NCBI RefSeq assembly: GCF_002967075.1
Contig: NZ_PUGE01000003.1
Span: forward strand, 304,987-368,986
Length of the DNA stretch: 64,000 nucleotides
Direction: 5' to 3'
Source: Corynebacterium sp. J010B-136
Lineage (GTDB): Bacteria > Actinomycetota > Actinomycetes > Mycobacteriales > Mycobacteriaceae
The notes below the pieces were generated by a model. It did no database searches. It worked only from the letters and a program-made list of their open reading frames with translations, and was not told the origin of the DNA. Made by a program: the position numbers and the translations under genes. How positions within the stretch are numbered: position 1 is the stretch's first letter; each line of letters opens with the position of its first letter. This document shows, piece by piece, positions 27,156 to 38,434 of this stretch.

Positions 27156-28598
27156 ATGACCCAAGATTCGTTATTTCCAACCGGGCCGTCTGCCGCATCA
27201 GAAGGGGATTCGGCCTCAGGCATAGCTGGACGTGGCGGGGCGATGTTCGCTGCGCACACGGGTTCTCCATTGGCTGCTCGCATGCGTCCGCAGCACTTGG
27301 ATGAAGTCTTAGGCCAAGACCATCTTTTGGCACCGGGAAAGCCATTGCGCCGGTTAGTAGAAGGCTCAGGTGAAGCCTCAGTCATTTTGTACGGAGCTCC
27401 CGGCACCGGCAAAACCACGATTGCCTCTCTGATCGCTGCAACCATGGGACAGAATTTCGTCGGCCTGTCCGCGCTTGACTCCGGGGTCAAACAAGTTCGC
27501 GAAGTAATCACCCACGCGCGCCAAGAGGCTATCCGCGGGGTACGCACAGTACTTTTCATCGACGAGGTACACCGCTTTTCCAAAACACAGCAGGATGCGT
27601 TGCTAGCGGCTGTTGAAAACCGCACGGTACTCCTGGTGGCAGCAACCACTGAAAACCCGTCTTTCTCGGTGGTTTCGCCGTTGCTTTCTCGCTCACTGCT
27701 GTTGCAGCTAAACTCCCTAGAACCTGCGGACATTGCGAAGTTAATCGATCGCGCCATCGAGTCAGACCGCGGACTGCAAGGTCGCATCACGATAACAGAT
27801 GAAGCCAAAGAGCAGTTGACGATGCTCGCCGGTGGCGATGCACGCAGAGTGTTGACCTATCTCGAAGCAGCTGCCGAAACCGCTGAGGACGTGTACTCAA
27901 AAACCACCGAAAGTGAGTCGGACGGGGAAGGCGCTGCACAGCCGGTTTTAACCACGGAGGTGCTCAACGCCAGCGTTAACCGCGCAGTGGTGCGCTATGA
28001 CCGCGACGGCGATCAGCACTACGACGTGGTGTCAGCTTTTATTAAATCCATTCGTGGATCAGACGTGGATGCTGCCTTGCACTACCTGGCGCGCATGATC
28101 GAGGCAGGGGAGGACCCACGGTTTATCGCGAGGCGCTTGATCGTGCACGCTTCTGAAGACATTGGCATGGCAGATCCCACAGCGCTTCCTACTGCGGTGG
28201 CAGCAGCCGAAGCCGCGCAATTGATTGGTCTGCCGGAAGCCCGCATCCCGCTGGCACAGGCGGTTATCCACTTAGCTACCGCACCGAAATCCAACTCGGT
28301 GATGCAAGCTATTGCAGCGGCACAAGAAGATATCGCCCGCGGCAAGATTGGGCATGTGCCGCCGCATTTGCGCGATGGACATTATGAAGGTGCAAAGCGT
28401 TTGGGAAGTGCAGTGGGATATAAATTTCCACACGATGATCCACGCGGTGTCGTCGCCCAGCAATATTTGCCGCAGGAACTGGCGGATGCCCGGTACTACC
28501 AACCCACCAACCACGGTGCGGAGAAGCGAATTTATGAATATCTCCCACGGTTGCGCGGGATCGTGCGGGATGAGAAAAACGCCGGCAGAAGTAAATAA
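27156..28598 (+). CDS. rarA: Replication-associated recombination ATPase RarA
   Basis: RarA (MgsA) is an AAA+ clamp-loader-like ATPase acting at stalled forks. The product has [20 protein letters not shown], Walker [10 protein letters not shown] (about residues 78-86), Walker [21 protein letters not shown], sensor [10 protein letters not shown], and the C-terminal tetramerisation domain ([35 protein letters not shown] region and [18 protein letters not shown]). The ATG is preceded by GAGAAGG. It precedes alaS, a common actinobacterial arrangement. Confidence 0.95.
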   Translation: MTQDSLFPTGPSAASEGDSASGIAGRGGAMFAAHTGSPLAARMRPQHLDEVLGQDHLLAPGKPLRRLVEGSGEASVILYGAPGTGKTTIASLIAATMGQNFVGLSALDSGVKQVREVITHARQEAIRGVRTVLFIDEVHRFSKTQQDALLAAVENRTVLLVAATTENPSFSVVSPLLSRSLLLQLNSLEPADIAKLIDRAIESDRGLQGRITITDEAKEQLTMLAGGDARRVLTYLEAAAETAEDVYSKTTESESDGEGAAQPVLTTEVLNASVNRAVVRYDRDGDQHYDVVSAFIKSIRGSDVDAALHYLARMIEAGEDPRFIARRLIVHASEDIGMADPTALPTAVAAAEAAQLIGLPEARIPLAQAVIHLATAPKSNSVMQAIAAAQEDIARGKIGHVPPHLRDGHYEGAKRLGSAVGYKFPHDDPRGVVAQQYLPQELADARYYQPTNHGAEKRIYEYLPRLRGIVRDEKNAGRSK

Positions 28599-28782
28599 AA
28601 TCTCGAGTTAGAGAAATTCCTGCCCCGTATTCCGAACCAACGTGCAAGACGGGTAAAGTCTTGTGGTGTTGAGTCCGCGCTTTAACAAGGTATTGCCCAA
28701 GCGCGGCAAAAAGATTTAGCCCAGTAGTAGTTATTATGGCTTGTGATATTAACTACCGATAGATGCAAAAGGACACTGCACA

Positions 28783-31458
28783 GTGAAGACTCATGAGATT
28801 CGCGAACGGTTTACCCAACACTTCGTCAATAGCGGACATGAAGCGGTACCGAGCGCCTCATTGATTCTGGACGACCCGAACCTGCTGTTCGTCAACGCTG
28901 GCATGGTTCCGTTCAAGCCCTACTTCTTAGGTCAGCAAAACCCGCCATTTCCTAATGGCTTGGCTACCTCGATTCAAAAGTGTGTCCGCACCTTGGACAT
29001 TGAAGAAGTCGGCATTACTACCCGTCACAACACCTTCTTCCAGATGGCCGGTAACTTCTCCTTTGGCCAGTACTTCAAAGAGGGTGCAATCGAAAATGCA
29101 TGGGCACTTCTTACCAACTCCGTCGACGAAGGCGGCTTTGGCTTAGACCCTGACCGTTTGTGGGTTACCGTCTACCTTGACGATGACGAGGCAGCAGAAA
29201 TCTGGCACGAAAAGATTGGCGTTCCTAAGGAACGTATTCAGCGCATGGGCATGGAAGACAACTACTGGTCCATGGGCGTGCCAGGCCCATGTGGTCCATG
29301 TTCTGAGATCTACTACGACCGCGGCCCAGAATACGGTGTTGAGGGCGGCCCAGAAGCCGATGATAACCGCTACATGGAAATCTGGAACCTCGTGTTCATG
29401 CAGAACATCCGTGGTGAAGGCACCGGCAAGGGCGACTTTGAAATCCTTGGCGAGCTACCGAAGAAAAACATTGATACCGGTCTCGGCATCGAGCGCGTAG
29501 CTTGTATCCTGCAGGGCGTAGACAATGTCTACGAGACGGACCTTTTGGCACCGGTTATCGCTGAGGCGGAAAAGGTCACCGGCGCAACTTACGAAGATCC
29601 AGAAGATGAGCGCATCAATGATGTGCGGTTCCGTGTGATCGCTGACCACTCGCGCACCGCGATGATGCTGATTTTGGATGGCGTAACCCCATCGAATGAA
29701 GGTCGCGGCTACATCCTGCGTCGTTTGGTACGCCGCATCATCCGTTCTGCACGTCTGTTGGGTGCGCAGGCAGAAGTTCTCGAGCGTTTCATGAACACCA
29801 TCATGGACACCATGGAACTGTCCTACCCAGAGATCGCACAAAACCGCGAGCGTATCCTGCGCGTTGCTTTGAATGAAGAAAAGTCCTTCTTGAAGACCTT
29901 GGAGTCCGGCACGCACCGCTTCGACGAGGTTGCTGCAGCTGCTAAGACCGAAGGCAAGACCGTGGTTCAGGGCGCAGAAGCGTTTGAACTGCACGATACT
30001 TATGGTTTCCCAATCGACCTGACTTTGGAAATGGCTGCAGAGGCTGGCCTAGAAGTCGATATGGACTCCTTCAATGCGGCGATGACCGAGCAGCGTGAGC
30101 GCGCGAAGGCAGATAACCGTGCAAAGAAGCACGGACATGCGGATGAGTCGATATACCGTGAGTGGGTTGATAACCAGCCAACCGTCTTTACTGGCTATGA
30201 AGAGCTTGCTTCAGAGGCGAAGGTTATCGGCCTTGTGCGCGATGGTGAGAAAGTCACCTCAGCTGGTGCGGGTGAGCAGGTTGAAGTCATCTTGGACCAC
30301 AGTCCGCTGTACGCGGAATCAGGTGGACAGATGGCTGACCGTGGCCGTATCTTCACCGGTGATACCGTTTTGGACGTTCAAGACGTGCAGAAGATCGGTA
30401 AGAAACTGTGGGTACACAAGGCCACCGTTGCATCGGGTGGTCTAGATTTGGGCTCCCAGGTAACCGCTGAGGTTGATCAGAAGTGGCGCCATGGTGCCAC
30501 CCAGGCACACACCGCAACCCACCTCATTCACGCAGCGCTGCGTGAGGTTCTAGGTCCAACAGCTGTACAGGCAGGTTCTTTGAACCGTCCAGGTTACTTG
30601 CGCTTTGACTTCAACTTCACTGAGCAGCTGTCTGATGCACAGTTGGAAGAGATCGCATTAATTGCTAACCAAGCAGTGGATGCGGACTTTGCCGTCAACA
30701 CCATTGAGACCTCGTTGGAAGAAGCCAAGGCAATGGGTGCGATGGCACTCTTTGGTGAAAACTACGGTCACAATGTGCGCGTGGTTGAAATCGGTGGACC
30801 ATTTTCCATCGAGCTCTGTGGTGGTACGCACGTCAGCCACTCTTCGCAGATCGGTCCAGTATCTGTCTTGGGTGAGTCTTCTGTAGGCTCTGGTGCACGT
30901 CGTATCGAGGCGTACTCCGGTATGGATGCTTTCCGTTATTACTCGAAGGAAGCAGCGCTTATCGATGCCGTCTCGAAGGATCTGAAGGTTCCTTCCGATG
31001 ATCTGCCAGGCCGTATTGCTGCGCTGACTGAGAAGCTGAAGCAGGCTGAAAAGGAGATCGCCAAGCTGCACCAGGCGCAACTGCAGGCTAAGTCTGCTGA
31101 GTTTGTAGCCCAGGCACAGGACATCAATGGCTTTAAGGTGCTCACCTTGAACCTGCCTAATGGTGTTGCTGCTAATGACCTGCGTACCCTAGCTACGGAT
31201 CTGCGTAACCGTTTGAGCAATGAGGACGCGATTGTTGTCTTGGCTTCTGAAACTGATGGCAAACTGCCGTTTATCGCTGCGGCAACCAAGTCGGCTGTAG
31301 CGCGCGGTGTGAAGTCCGGCGATGTAGTCAAGCTCTTTGGTGGCTACGTTGATGGTCGTGGTGGCGGCAAGCCAGATATGGCCCAAGGCGCTGGTAGCAA
31401 TGCTGGTGGTATCGAGCAGGGCTTTGCTGCTGTTCGTGATTTTGCAGAGACGCTTTAG
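28783..31458 (+). CDS. alaS: Alanyl-tRNA synthetase
   Basis: AlaRS charges and proofreads tRNA-Ala. The 891-residue chain includes the catalytic domain ([31 protein letters not shown]), tRNA-recognition domain, editing domain with [11 protein letters not shown] and [13 protein letters not shown] zinc/editing motifs, and the C-Ala domain with a coiled coil ([19 protein letters not shown]) and a [12 protein letters not shown] tail motif. The GTG start has AAAAGGA about ten bases upstream. It precedes ruvX and mltG, as in most actinobacteria. Confidence 0.97.
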   Translation: MKTHEIRERFTQHFVNSGHEAVPSASLILDDPNLLFVNAGMVPFKPYFLGQQNPPFPNGLATSIQKCVRTLDIEEVGITTRHNTFFQMAGNFSFGQYFKEGAIENAWALLTNSVDEGGFGLDPDRLWVTVYLDDDEAAEIWHEKIGVPKERIQRMGMEDNYWSMGVPGPCGPCSEIYYDRGPEYGVEGGPEADDNRYMEIWNLVFMQNIRGEGTGKGDFEILGELPKKNIDTGLGIERVACILQGVDNVYETDLLAPVIAEAEKVTGATYEDPEDERINDVRFRVIADHSRTAMMLILDGVTPSNEGRGYILRRLVRRIIRSARLLGAQAEVLERFMNTIMDTMELSYPEIAQNRERILRVALNEEKSFLKTLESGTHRFDEVAAAAKTEGKTVVQGAEAFELHDTYGFPIDLTLEMAAEAGLEVDMDSFNAAMTEQRERAKADNRAKKHGHADESIYREWVDNQPTVFTGYEELASEAKVIGLVRDGEKVTSAGAGEQVEVILDHSPLYAESGGQMADRGRIFTGDTVLDVQDVQKIGKKLWVHKATVASGGLDLGSQVTAEVDQKWRHGATQAHTATHLIHAALREVLGPTAVQAGSLNRPGYLRFDFNFTEQLSDAQLEEIALIANQAVDADFAVNTIETSLEEAKAMGAMALFGENYGHNVRVVEIGGPFSIELCGGTHVSHSSQIGPVSVLGESSVGSGARRIEAYSGMDAFRYYSKEAALIDAVSKDLKVPSDDLPGRIAALTEKLKQAEKEIAKLHQAQLQAKSAEFVAQAQDINGFKVLTLNLPNGVAANDLRTLATDLRNRLSNEDAIVVLASETDGKLPFIAAATKSAVARGVKSGDVVKLFGGYVDGRGGGKPDMAQGAGSNAGGIEQGFAAVRDFAETL

Positions 31459-31476
31459 GCTCAGGCGTAAGTAAAC

Positions 31477-32004
31477 ATGGCAAAGGTTTCCCCAGATACT
31501 CCCGGAGTAGAAGACCCAGGCCTTGGGCGTCGGCTCGGTTTAGACGTTGGCACGGTGCGTATTGGCGTAGCGGTCTCTGACCGCGATGCACGCCTTGCCA
31601 CCCCAGTTGAGACCGTGCCCCGGGAAACTGGGTTGAAAGACGCTGATAAGGGCGACATCGATAGGCTGCTGTCTATCATCGCCGAATACGGCATCGTGGA
31701 AATCGTTGTTGGTCTCCCGCGTGATCTCCAGGGCAATGGCTCTGCCAGCGTTAAGCACGCCAAAGAGATCGCCTTTCGCTTGAAGCGTCGTTTGAATAAG
31801 CCTTTTGCTACAGATCCCACACCTCCTTCTCCGGCACCTGTGGTGCGCATGGGGGATGAGCGCCTTACTACCGTCGTCGCAACTACTGCGTTGCGCGCGT
31901 CGGGGGTAAGCGATAAGAAGGGCCGCTCCGTCATCGATCAGGCTGCTGCAGTAGAGATTTTGCAGTCCTGGCTCGATGGGCGCGCAGCTGCTTTAGGCAG
32001 CTAA
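31477..32004 (+). CDS. ruvX: Putative pre-16S rRNA nuclease / Holliday junction resolvase-like YqgF
   Basis: The RNase H-like protein shows [17 protein letters not shown] near the N terminus, [31 protein letters not shown] and the final [16 protein letters not shown], the usual YqgF motif set. E. coli YqgF matures the 16S rRNA 5' end; a resolvase role was proposed earlier. It lies 18 bases after alaS and shares its operon. Length 175 is slightly long because of a polar N-terminal extension. Confidence 0.92.
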   Translation: MAKVSPDTPGVEDPGLGRRLGLDVGTVRIGVAVSDRDARLATPVETVPRETGLKDADKGDIDRLLSIIAEYGIVEIVVGLPRDLQGNGSASVKHAKEIAFRLKRRLNKPFATDPTPPSPAPVVRMGDERLTTVVATTALRASGVSDKKGRSVIDQAAAVEILQSWLDGRAAALGS

Positions 32005-32100
32005 ACCAGCCTAAATATAACGTCACGGGGCCAAAACTATCTCAAAAAGGTAACGATCTCTCGGTATGCCTGCTCGCTTAACTAACACGGAGCGACTAAT

Positions 32101-32190
32101 GTGGTGGCGTTAATACTTGTAGATGGCAAAATTGTGACGCTTTCGGGCACTCGCAATGAAAACGACCCCAAGGAGCCGAAACCTTCGTGA
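32101..32190 (+). CDS. Putative 29-residue coupled small ORF before mltG
   Basis: A GTG start follows GGAG with eight bases of spacing, and its TGA stop overlaps the mltG GTG start (GTGA). The product begins MVALILVDGKIV and ends DPKEPKPS. It contains a short hydrophobic N-terminal segment then a polar Pro/Lys-rich end. It could be a translational coupling leader for mltG or a small real protein. No family is recognised. Other frames here contain stops. Alternatively, AAGGAG at 32169-32174 could initiate mltG independently. Confidence 0.4.
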   Translation: MVALILVDGKIVTLSGTRNENDPKEPKPS

Positions 32191-33404
32191 GCCACAAAGA
32201 ACCTCGACTGGCCAAATCCGGCAAGTCAGCTAAGCCCGCCAGGTCAATGGCCCCCGTTCATGTAAAGCGTCGTCAACGTGGACTAGCGGTATTGATCGCT
32301 TCTTTCGTGTTGATTATCGGTGCCGTAGTTTACATCGCCATGCGCGTGCTTAGCGGCAGTGGAGGGGAGTCTGAAGGCAATGACTACCAGGGCGAGGGCA
32401 ACGGCTCAGTAGAGCTCGTGCAAATCCCTGAAGGCTCTTCTATTTCTGAGCTTGGCCCAGAGCTGGAAGAACGCGACATTGTAAAATCCAATGCTGCATT
32501 TCAAGCTGCAGCAGCGAGCAACACCAATGCAGGCAATATTCAGCCAGGTTTTTACCGCTTGCAGGGCCAGATGAGCGGCAATGCGGCGGTCGAAGCCTTG
32601 CTTAATGAAGAAAACCGAGTGGACATGCTGGCAGTCCACGGTGGCTCAACCTTGATGGACATTAACGTCTTAGGTGGCGATACTCGCTATGGCATTTACT
32701 CACTGATTGAGGCCGTAACTTGTAATGATGGCCAGTGCGTTAATAAACAAGAGCTAGAAGACACCGCAGCATCTGTGGACCCAGCAGAGTTGGGCGCACC
32801 GGAATGGGCACTTGAGGACATTCGCGCTCGCGGAGATGATCCGAAACGTATCGAGGGCCTGATTGCTCCGGGCGAATACGTCCTGGACCCAAATATGAAC
32901 GCCCAGGAGATCTTGACCGATCTTATTACCCGTTCCACCGCGCGGTATAACGAGACTGGCATTGAAGAACGTGCCCGCGCCATCGGCATTACTCCGTATG
33001 AGCTCCTAACGTCCGCTTCGTTGGTAGAACGTGAAGCTCCAGCAGGAGAGTTCGATAAGGTAGCCCGTGTTATTCTCAACCGCCTCGATGAACCGATGCG
33101 CCTAGAGTTCGACTCGACGGTCAATTACGGTTTGGAAGATGTAGAGCTGGCCACGACTGATGAGGATCGCGGGAAGGTTACTCCGTGGAATACCTACGCG
33201 ATGGATGGCTTGCCCCAAACCCCGATTGCTTCTCCCTCTGAAGAAGCAATCCAAGCCATGGAAAACCCAGCGGAAGGTCAGTGGCTCTTCTTCGTGACCA
33301 TCGATGATCAGGGCACCACGGTCTTTACCGATACCTTCGAAGAACATCTGGAACAAGTAGATCGCGCCATCGAATCTGGCATCTTGGACACCCAACGTCA
33401 GTAG
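32187..33404 (+). CDS. mltG: Endolytic murein transglycosylase MltG
   Basis: MltG cleaves nascent peptidoglycan strands and sets glycan length. A cytoplasmic basic N terminus (VKRRQRG) is followed by one membrane helix (about residues 34-54) and an extracytoplasmic YceG-like domain. Recognisable parts are a LysM-like region (VQIPEGSSISELGPELEER), LIAPGEYVLDPNMNAQEIL, YELLTSASLVEREA (catalytic Glu region), NRLDEPMRLEFDSTVNYGL and the ending SPSEEAIQAMENPAEGQWLFFVT. It sits between ruvX and aroE, the common actinobacterial order. Confidence 0.93.
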   Translation: MSHKEPRLAKSGKSAKPARSMAPVHVKRRQRGLAVLIASFVLIIGAVVYIAMRVLSGSGGESEGNDYQGEGNGSVELVQIPEGSSISELGPELEERDIVKSNAAFQAAAASNTNAGNIQPGFYRLQGQMSGNAAVEALLNEENRVDMLAVHGGSTLMDINVLGGDTRYGIYSLIEAVTCNDGQCVNKQELEDTAASVDPAELGAPEWALEDIRARGDDPKRIEGLIAPGEYVLDPNMNAQEILTDLITRSTARYNETGIEERARAIGITPYELLTSASLVEREAPAGEFDKVARVILNRLDEPMRLEFDSTVNYGLEDVELATTDEDRGKVTPWNTYAMDGLPQTPIASPSEEAIQAMENPAEGQWLFFVTIDDQGTTVFTDTFEEHLEQVDRAIESGILDTQRQ

Positions 33405-33472
33405 ACTAAACAATGCGTGCTGTTTATCAGCGCGCATTGTCTTTTCCCTTACTAAAGGAGCTTTGAGAGTAT

Positions 33473-34333
33473 ATGCCACGCGCAGCGGTCTTGGGCCAGC
33501 CCATTGCCCATTCCATGTCCCCAATTTTGCATACCGCGGGCTATAAGGCGTTGGGCCTTGATGATTGGTCATATACCCGGATTGAGGCGAATGCCGAGAC
33601 TCTACCGGACATCGTGAGTGGATCTGAAGAAGACTACCGCGGCTTTTCGGTGACCATGCCGGGGAAATTCGCAGCATTTTCTTTAGCATCTGAAATTACC
33701 GACCGTGCGCGCCTGATGGGCTCTGCCAATACCTTGGTGCGTATTGAAGGCGGCTGGCGCGCAGATAACACCGACACCGAAGGTGTTGAAGGCGCGTTGA
33801 CTGAGCTGCTTGGCCGTGCTGATAACTTGCGTGTGCGTGATTCTTCAACCACACAACAACGGGCATTGCTCATTGGCTCGGGCGGAACCGCACGTCCAGC
33901 TCTGTGGGCGCTGGCGCAGCGTGGCATTAAGAATATTGATCTCTTAAACCGCACCGACCGCCGCAGCGAGCTGCAGCACCTCACGGAATCTCTGGGTCAA
34001 AATATTACGCCGGTGACCTATTCCGATGACATCGAAAAGATTGCGCAGCGCGCAGAGGTTATTATCTCCACGGTGCCATCACCCGCGCTAGAAGGTCATG
34101 AAAAGACGCTGGCACACGCTCCCATCTTGGACGTTATCTACGACCCTTGGCCAACTCCGCTCACCGTGCACGCGGCTTCCGATGGCTATCCAACGGTCGG
34201 CGGCCACCGCATGCTGGCGTACCAGGCATTTAGCCAATTTGAGCAGTTCACCGGCCATGAAGCACCACGCGAGGCAATGTTTGAGGCTTTGAAAGTCTAC
34301 ATGCGCGATAAAAACGTCAACCGCCTCTACTAG
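33473..34333 (+). CDS. aroE: Shikimate dehydrogenase
   Basis: AroE reduces 3-dehydroshikimate to shikimate with NADPH. The substrate domain has AVLGQPIAHSMSPILHTAGY and FSVTMPGKFAAF (catalytic Lys in the motif normally VTxPxK), with DNTDTEGVEGAL; the nucleotide domain has LIGSGGTARPALWALAQRG. MLAYQAFSQFEQFTG near the end is conserved. It begins the aromatic cluster, with AAAGGAG about 13 bases before the ATG. The product is 286 residues. Confidence 0.94.
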   Translation: MPRAAVLGQPIAHSMSPILHTAGYKALGLDDWSYTRIEANAETLPDIVSGSEEDYRGFSVTMPGKFAAFSLASEITDRARLMGSANTLVRIEGGWRADNTDTEGVEGALTELLGRADNLRVRDSSTTQQRALLIGSGGTARPALWALAQRGIKNIDLLNRTDRRSELQHLTESLGQNITPVTYSDDIEKIAQRAEVIISTVPSPALEGHEKTLAHAPILDVIYDPWPTPLTVHAASDGYPTVGGHRMLAYQAFSQFEQFTGHEAPREAMFEALKVYMRDKNVNRLY

Positions 34334-34404
34334 GTAGAACGCCGGTACGCTGAGATGTAGACGCGTAATGACCGGAAGCGACGCATACTTGGGGGAGTGT
34401 GTTG

Positions 34405-34869
34405 ATGCAGAACTTAATCGCACAGGCTGTGCCCATCGTGGGGCTCGTGGGCGCAGCTGGGTGGGCAACAGCGCTTATTATTTATGATGTTCGGCAGCGC
34501 CGCTTGCCGGACTTTCTCACCGTGCCGGCCGCAGTCGTGGCTCTAGGCTGGATTGGATTTTCTCTGCAGTGGCACGCACTGTGGGGGCTAATATGGCCGG
34601 TGCTTTATCTGTGCTTCGCAATGTTAAGCAATGGGCAGGGCATGGGCGGCGGCGATATCAAGCTGGCGGTGTCGTTGGGGGTTGTCATCGTTAAGCACTC
34701 TGGCGTCTTTGCACTACTGGTAGCCATCGGGCTTACCTCGGTGATAGCGCTGGTGTGGGGGTTATTTTTGCAGGCAAAAGCAACGGAGATCAGTAGTGAT
34801 TATGCAGATCCACCCAATGGGCCAGCCATGCTTTTTGCGACCGCGATCGTGATTTTTACACCTTGGTAG
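34405..34869 (+). CDS. Prepilin peptidase, A24 family (short form)
   Basis: A polytopic membrane aspartic protease that would process type IV or Tad pilin leaders. The ATG at 34405 follows GGGGGAG by seven bases. The conserved Asp motifs are IIYDVRQRRLPD and NGQGMGGGDIKLAVS (GxGD-type). The protein has about four to five hydrophobic segments. It lacks the N-terminal cysteine/methyltransferase domain of full TadV/PilD enzymes, so cleavage without methylation is expected. No pilin gene is nearby; its place inside the aro cluster is a conserved corynebacterial oddity as far as I recall. Confidence 0.85.
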   Translation: MQNLIAQAVPIVGLVGAAGWATALIIYDVRQRRLPDFLTVPAAVVALGWIGFSLQWHALWGLIWPVLYLCFAMLSNGQGMGGGDIKLAVSLGVVIVKHSGVFALLVAIGLTSVIALVWGLFLQAKATEISSDYADPPNGPAMLFATAIVIFTPW

Positions 34870-34924
34870 GGGGAGTGCTGAATCAAACGGCGAGCCAAAT
34901 GGTTCATTAAGGCTACCTACATGT

Positions 34925-34938
34925 GATAATGGTTGGCA
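34925..34938 (+). promoter_or_regulatory. Leaderless-type promoter for aroC
   Basis: GATAAT (34925-34930), preceded by TGT, is followed by exactly seven bases and the ATG at 34938, placing the transcript start at the start codon. No ribosome site is seen. Confidence 0.5.
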
Positions 34939-36152
34939 TGCTTCGTTGGACTACTGCAGGAGAATCCCACGGCCAGGCGCTCATCGCGATGCTTGAGCAC
35001 ATGCCGGCCGGTGTACCCGTTGACCGTGATGAAATTTCATTCCAGCTTGCTCGTCGTCGCCTCGGCTATGGCCGCGGTGCACGCATGAAGTTTGAAGCTG
35101 ATGAACTAACTTTGCTCACTGGCATTCGGCATGGATATACCTTGGGCAGCCCAATTTCCATCATGATTGGCAACACTGAGTGGCCAAAGTGGACCACGAT
35201 CATGTCCGCAGAAAAGCTGGACATGGAAGATCCAGAAAACGTCAAGGCTATGGAATCGGGCCGTGGCGCACCGCTTACCCGCCCGCGCCCAGGTCATGCG
35301 GACTTTGCCGGCATGATTAAGTACGGACACTCCGAGGCGCGCCCTATTCTGGAGCGCTCATCGGCACGTGAGACCGCAGCGCGTGTTGCAGCGGCAACCG
35401 TGGCACGTAGCTTCCTGCGTGAAACCCTCGGCGTTGAAGTGCTTTCCCACGTGATTTCCATTGGCCCTTCTGAGAAGTACGAAGGTCCAGCACCAAGCTT
35501 TGATGACCTTAGCGCGATTGATGCATCGCCAGTGCGTTCTTTTGACAAGGCTGCTGAAGAATCCATGATTTCAGAGATTGAAAAGGCGAAAAAGCAGGGC
35601 GATACCCTCGGCGGCATCGTTGAGGTTGTTGTCGATGGCCTTCCGATCGGCCTAGGCTCGCACATCTCTGGTGATGACCGCTTGGATGCGCAACTGGCTG
35701 CTGCGTTGATGGGCATCCAGGCCATCAAGGGTGTTGAAGTCGGCGATGGCTTTGAAGAAGCTCGCCGCCCAGGCTCACAAGCTCACGATGAAATGGTGCG
35801 CACTGAAGACGGTGTTGACCGTCTGACCAACCGCGCTGGCGGCCTAGAAGGCGGCATGACCAATGGTCAGCAACTGCGCGTGCGCGCTGCCATGAAGCCG
35901 ATTTCCACCGTGCCACGCGCGCTGAAGACCGTGGATATGGCGACCGGTAAGGCTGCAACTGGTATCCACCAGCGCTCCGATGTGTGTGCTGTTCCTGCTG
36001 CCGGTGTCGTGGCCGAGGCCATGGTGGCTTTGGTGCTGGCACGTGCAGTACTAGATAAATTCGGTGGCGATAGCGTCGAGGAAACCAAGCGAAATATCGC
36101 TGCTTACCAAGAATACGTCGCACAGCGTTTGGCTTTTGACCAGGAAAATTAA
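34938..36152 (+). CDS. aroC: Chorismate synthase
   Basis: AroC makes chorismate from EPSP using reduced FMN. ATG 34938 gives the family's [15 protein letters not shown] start; an upstream GTG in frame lies on the -10 box and is rejected. Motifs include [47 protein letters not shown] and [14 protein letters not shown], plus [19 protein letters not shown]. The product is 404 residues, normal length. aroK starts two bases after the stop, so the genes are coupled. Confidence 0.97.
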   Translation: MLRWTTAGESHGQALIAMLEHMPAGVPVDRDEISFQLARRRLGYGRGARMKFEADELTLLTGIRHGYTLGSPISIMIGNTEWPKWTTIMSAEKLDMEDPENVKAMESGRGAPLTRPRPGHADFAGMIKYGHSEARPILERSSARETAARVAAATVARSFLRETLGVEVLSHVISIGPSEKYEGPAPSFDDLSAIDASPVRSFDKAAEESMISEIEKAKKQGDTLGGIVEVVVDGLPIGLGSHISGDDRLDAQLAAALMGIQAIKGVEVGDGFEEARRPGSQAHDEMVRTEDGVDRLTNRAGGLEGGMTNGQQLRVRAAMKPISTVPRALKTVDMATGKAATGIHQRSDVCAVPAAGVVAEAMVALVLARAVLDKFGGDSVEETKRNIAAYQEYVAQRLAFDQEN

Positions 36153-36154
36153 TC

Positions 36155-36706
36155 ATGACTCTTCCCAATATCCCGCCGCAGCCGACTGCGGTTACCCGCC
36201 CACGCGTGGTCTTGGTCGGCCCGCCTGGTGCCGGCAAATCCACCATCGGCAGGCGCCTATCCCGTGCCCTCAACGTCGGTTTGGTGGACTCTGACCAACT
36301 GATTGAAGAAGCCGAAGGTAAGTCCTGCGGAGAAGTATTTTCCGATCTCGGTGAGCCCAAGTTCCGCGAGATTGAGGCAGAACACGTTGCTGAAGCTTTG
36401 GCATCAGATGGCGTAGTTTCCCTCGGTGGTGGTGCCGTGTTGACGGAATCGACCCGCCAGCTTTTAGAAAACCACACCGTGGTGTTAATCGATGTCTCCG
36501 CTGAAGAGGGCGCACGCCGCACCGCGCGGGAATCTACTCGTCCGGTACTCGCAGCGGATGATCCCGTGGAGCACTACCGTGAACTCATCGAAGCGCGCAA
36601 GCAGTTCTACCGCGAGGTAGCTAATTTCCGCGCCCGTACTGATGGCCGCAGCCCGCAGCAAGTAGTTGGGGACATCCTGGGATTCCTTGACACCGTTTGT
36701 TTATAA
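36155..36706 (+). CDS. aroK: Shikimate kinase
   Basis: AroK phosphorylates shikimate. The product shows Walker A GPPGAGKSTIGRRLS (about residues 23-37), DSDQLIEEAEGKS (shikimate-binding Asp), FREIEAEHV and SLGGGAVLTES, with the LID segment ARRTARESTRPVL. It starts two bases after aroC, giving the aroC-aroK-aroB-aroQ operon. Length 183 is normal. Confidence 0.95.
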   Translation: MTLPNIPPQPTAVTRPRVVLVGPPGAGKSTIGRRLSRALNVGLVDSDQLIEEAEGKSCGEVFSDLGEPKFREIEAEHVAEALASDGVVSLGGGAVLTESTRQLLENHTVVLIDVSAEEGARRTARESTRPVLAADDPVEHYRELIEARKQFYREVANFRARTDGRSPQQVVGDILGFLDTVCL

Positions 36707-36759
36707 GCACTTTGTTCAACCCACCTGCTTAAACCCTTGCGTGAAAGCGCAGAAAGGCA

Positions 36760-37836
36760 ATGACAGTGACCACAATCGCCGTGAATGGACCAGCTCCCTA
36801 CGAGGTGGTCATTGACCAAGGCCTGGATGAGCGCATCGCAGAGCACGCGAAGGCAACAGGGGCCGACAAAGTTATGGTTGTGCACCAGCCCAGCATCGCT
36901 GCGCCAGCGGCGCAGTTAGCCAAGCGTTTACAAGACGAAGGCCTGCAGGTCGTCGTGGAAGAAGTTCCTGATGCCGAAGCAGGCAAGCAGGTTGCCACCC
37001 CGATTAAGCTGTGGGATCGCCTGGGCGAGGAAAATTTCTCCCGCACCGACGCAATCGTGGGACTTGGCGGTGGAGCAGTAACCGATATGGCCGGTTTCGT
37101 TGCCGCGACTTGGATGCGCGGCATCAAGGTCATCCAGGTTCCTACCACTTTGCTGGCGATGGTGGACGCGGCAGTCGGCGGCAAGACAGGAATTAATACG
37201 GCGGCGGGTAAAAATCTCGTCGGCGCCTTCCATGAGCCCTCCGCCGTCTTTATCGACTTAGAGCGCTTGCGTACTTTGCCTGCCGATGAAATCATTGCCG
37301 GTTCGGCTGAAATCATCAAGACGGGCTTTATCCATGACCCGGTCATCATTGAACGTTATGAGCAAGACCCGGCAGCGTGTTTAGATCCAGACGGATTCCT
37401 GCCCGAGCTGATCGCGCGCTCCGTAGCAGTTAAGGCCAAGGTTGTTGGTGAAGACCTGAAGGAAGCCGGTCTGCGCGAAACGCTGAACTACGGTCATACT
37501 TTCGGCCACGCGGTGGAGTTGCGGGAGAACTATTCCTGGCGCCACGGCAAGGCAGTGGCAGTGGGTTTGATGTTCATCGCACACTTGTCGCATGCGCGCG
37601 GGCTTATCGATGCCTCCCTGGTTGCCCAACATGAGCGTATCCTTCACAGTATTGGCCTGCCTACAACTTATGAGGCCGGTCATTTCGACGAGCTGTACCA
37701 GGCCATGACACGCGATAAGAAAAACCGTCACGGCACCATCCGGTTTGTGGCCTTGACTGGTGTGGGTAGCACGACGCGCCTGGAAGGCCCAAGCATCGAT
37801 GAGCTGCGCGCCGCCTATGACGCGATTTCCCAATAG
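36760..37836 (+). CDS. aroB: 3-dehydroquinate synthase
   Basis: AroB cyclises DAHP to dehydroquinate using NAD and a divalent metal. Motifs: [73 protein letters not shown] (metal His pair) and [16 protein letters not shown] lies just before the ATG. The fourth aromatic gene of the cluster and full length at 358 residues. Confidence 0.96.
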   Translation: MTVTTIAVNGPAPYEVVIDQGLDERIAEHAKATGADKVMVVHQPSIAAPAAQLAKRLQDEGLQVVVEEVPDAEAGKQVATPIKLWDRLGEENFSRTDAIVGLGGGAVTDMAGFVAATWMRGIKVIQVPTTLLAMVDAAVGGKTGINTAAGKNLVGAFHEPSAVFIDLERLRTLPADEIIAGSAEIIKTGFIHDPVIIERYEQDPAACLDPDGFLPELIARSVAVKAKVVGEDLKEAGLRETLNYGHTFGHAVELRENYSWRHGKAVAVGLMFIAHLSHARGLIDASLVAQHERILHSIGLPTTYEAGHFDELYQAMTRDKKNRHGTIRFVALTGVGSTTRLEGPSIDELRAAYDAISQ

Positions 37837-37876
37837 CAACCCCGGCAGTAACGACTAGAAAAAGGAAGATTTCCAC

Positions 37877-38326
37877 ATGAAGATTGTTGTAGTCAACGGA
37901 CCAAACTTGAACCGTCTGGGCAAGCGTCAGCCGGAAATCTACGGCACTACTACTTTGGCCGATATTGAAGAGCTTGTGCGCGCTCACGCGGATAAGGCAG
38001 GGGTGGAATTAGACTTTGTGCAGTCCAACCACGAAGGCGTACTGCTGGATGCTGTGCACGCGGCTGCCGATAACAACGCCGCCGTCATCATCAACCCTGG
38101 CGCCTTTACACACACGTCGGTAGCTTTGCGTGACGCGTTGGCAGAAATTGCCGATGGCCAAGGTTATGTGGAAGTACACATCTCGAATGTGCACGCGCGT
38201 GAGCCTTTCCGTCAGCACTCTTACCTTTCCGATAAAGCCCGCGGCGTTATCGCAGGTTTGGGTGTGTATGGCTACGTTGCAGCCTTGGGATTTTTCACCC
38301 AGGATCTCACCCCAAAGGATGCTTAG
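37877..38326 (+). CDS. aroQ: Type II 3-dehydroquinate dehydratase
   Basis: The small dodecameric type II dehydroquinase. It carries [19 protein letters not shown] (catalytic Tyr region), [54 protein letters not shown] and [25 protein letters not shown] lies about ten bases before the ATG. Corynebacterial literature calls this gene aroD in some strains. Length 149. Confidence 0.95.
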   Translation: MKIVVVNGPNLNRLGKRQPEIYGTTTLADIEELVRAHADKAGVELDFVQSNHEGVLLDAVHAAADNNAAVIINPGAFTHTSVALRDALAEIADGQGYVEVHISNVHAREPFRQHSYLSDKARGVIAGLGVYGYVAALGFFTQDLTPKDA

Positions 38327-38434
38327 GCAGCTAAGCTACAGAAGTATTCGACGCTAACTAAAAATTCATCAGCCTGAGGTATTTCGCAGGACTAAGAAAG
38401 CCTTGGGCGGGAGAGAAAAGGATAAATAGTAATT

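Noticed and set aside
27125..27808. Minus-strand ORF of 227 codons within rarA
   Set aside because: It is antisense to the AAA+ core of RarA and has Ser/Arg-rich shadow composition.
28599..28782. Search for T-box leaders before alaS, aspS and hisS
   Set aside because: No T-box consensus or paired specifier hairpin and antiterminator could be found before any of the three synthetase genes.
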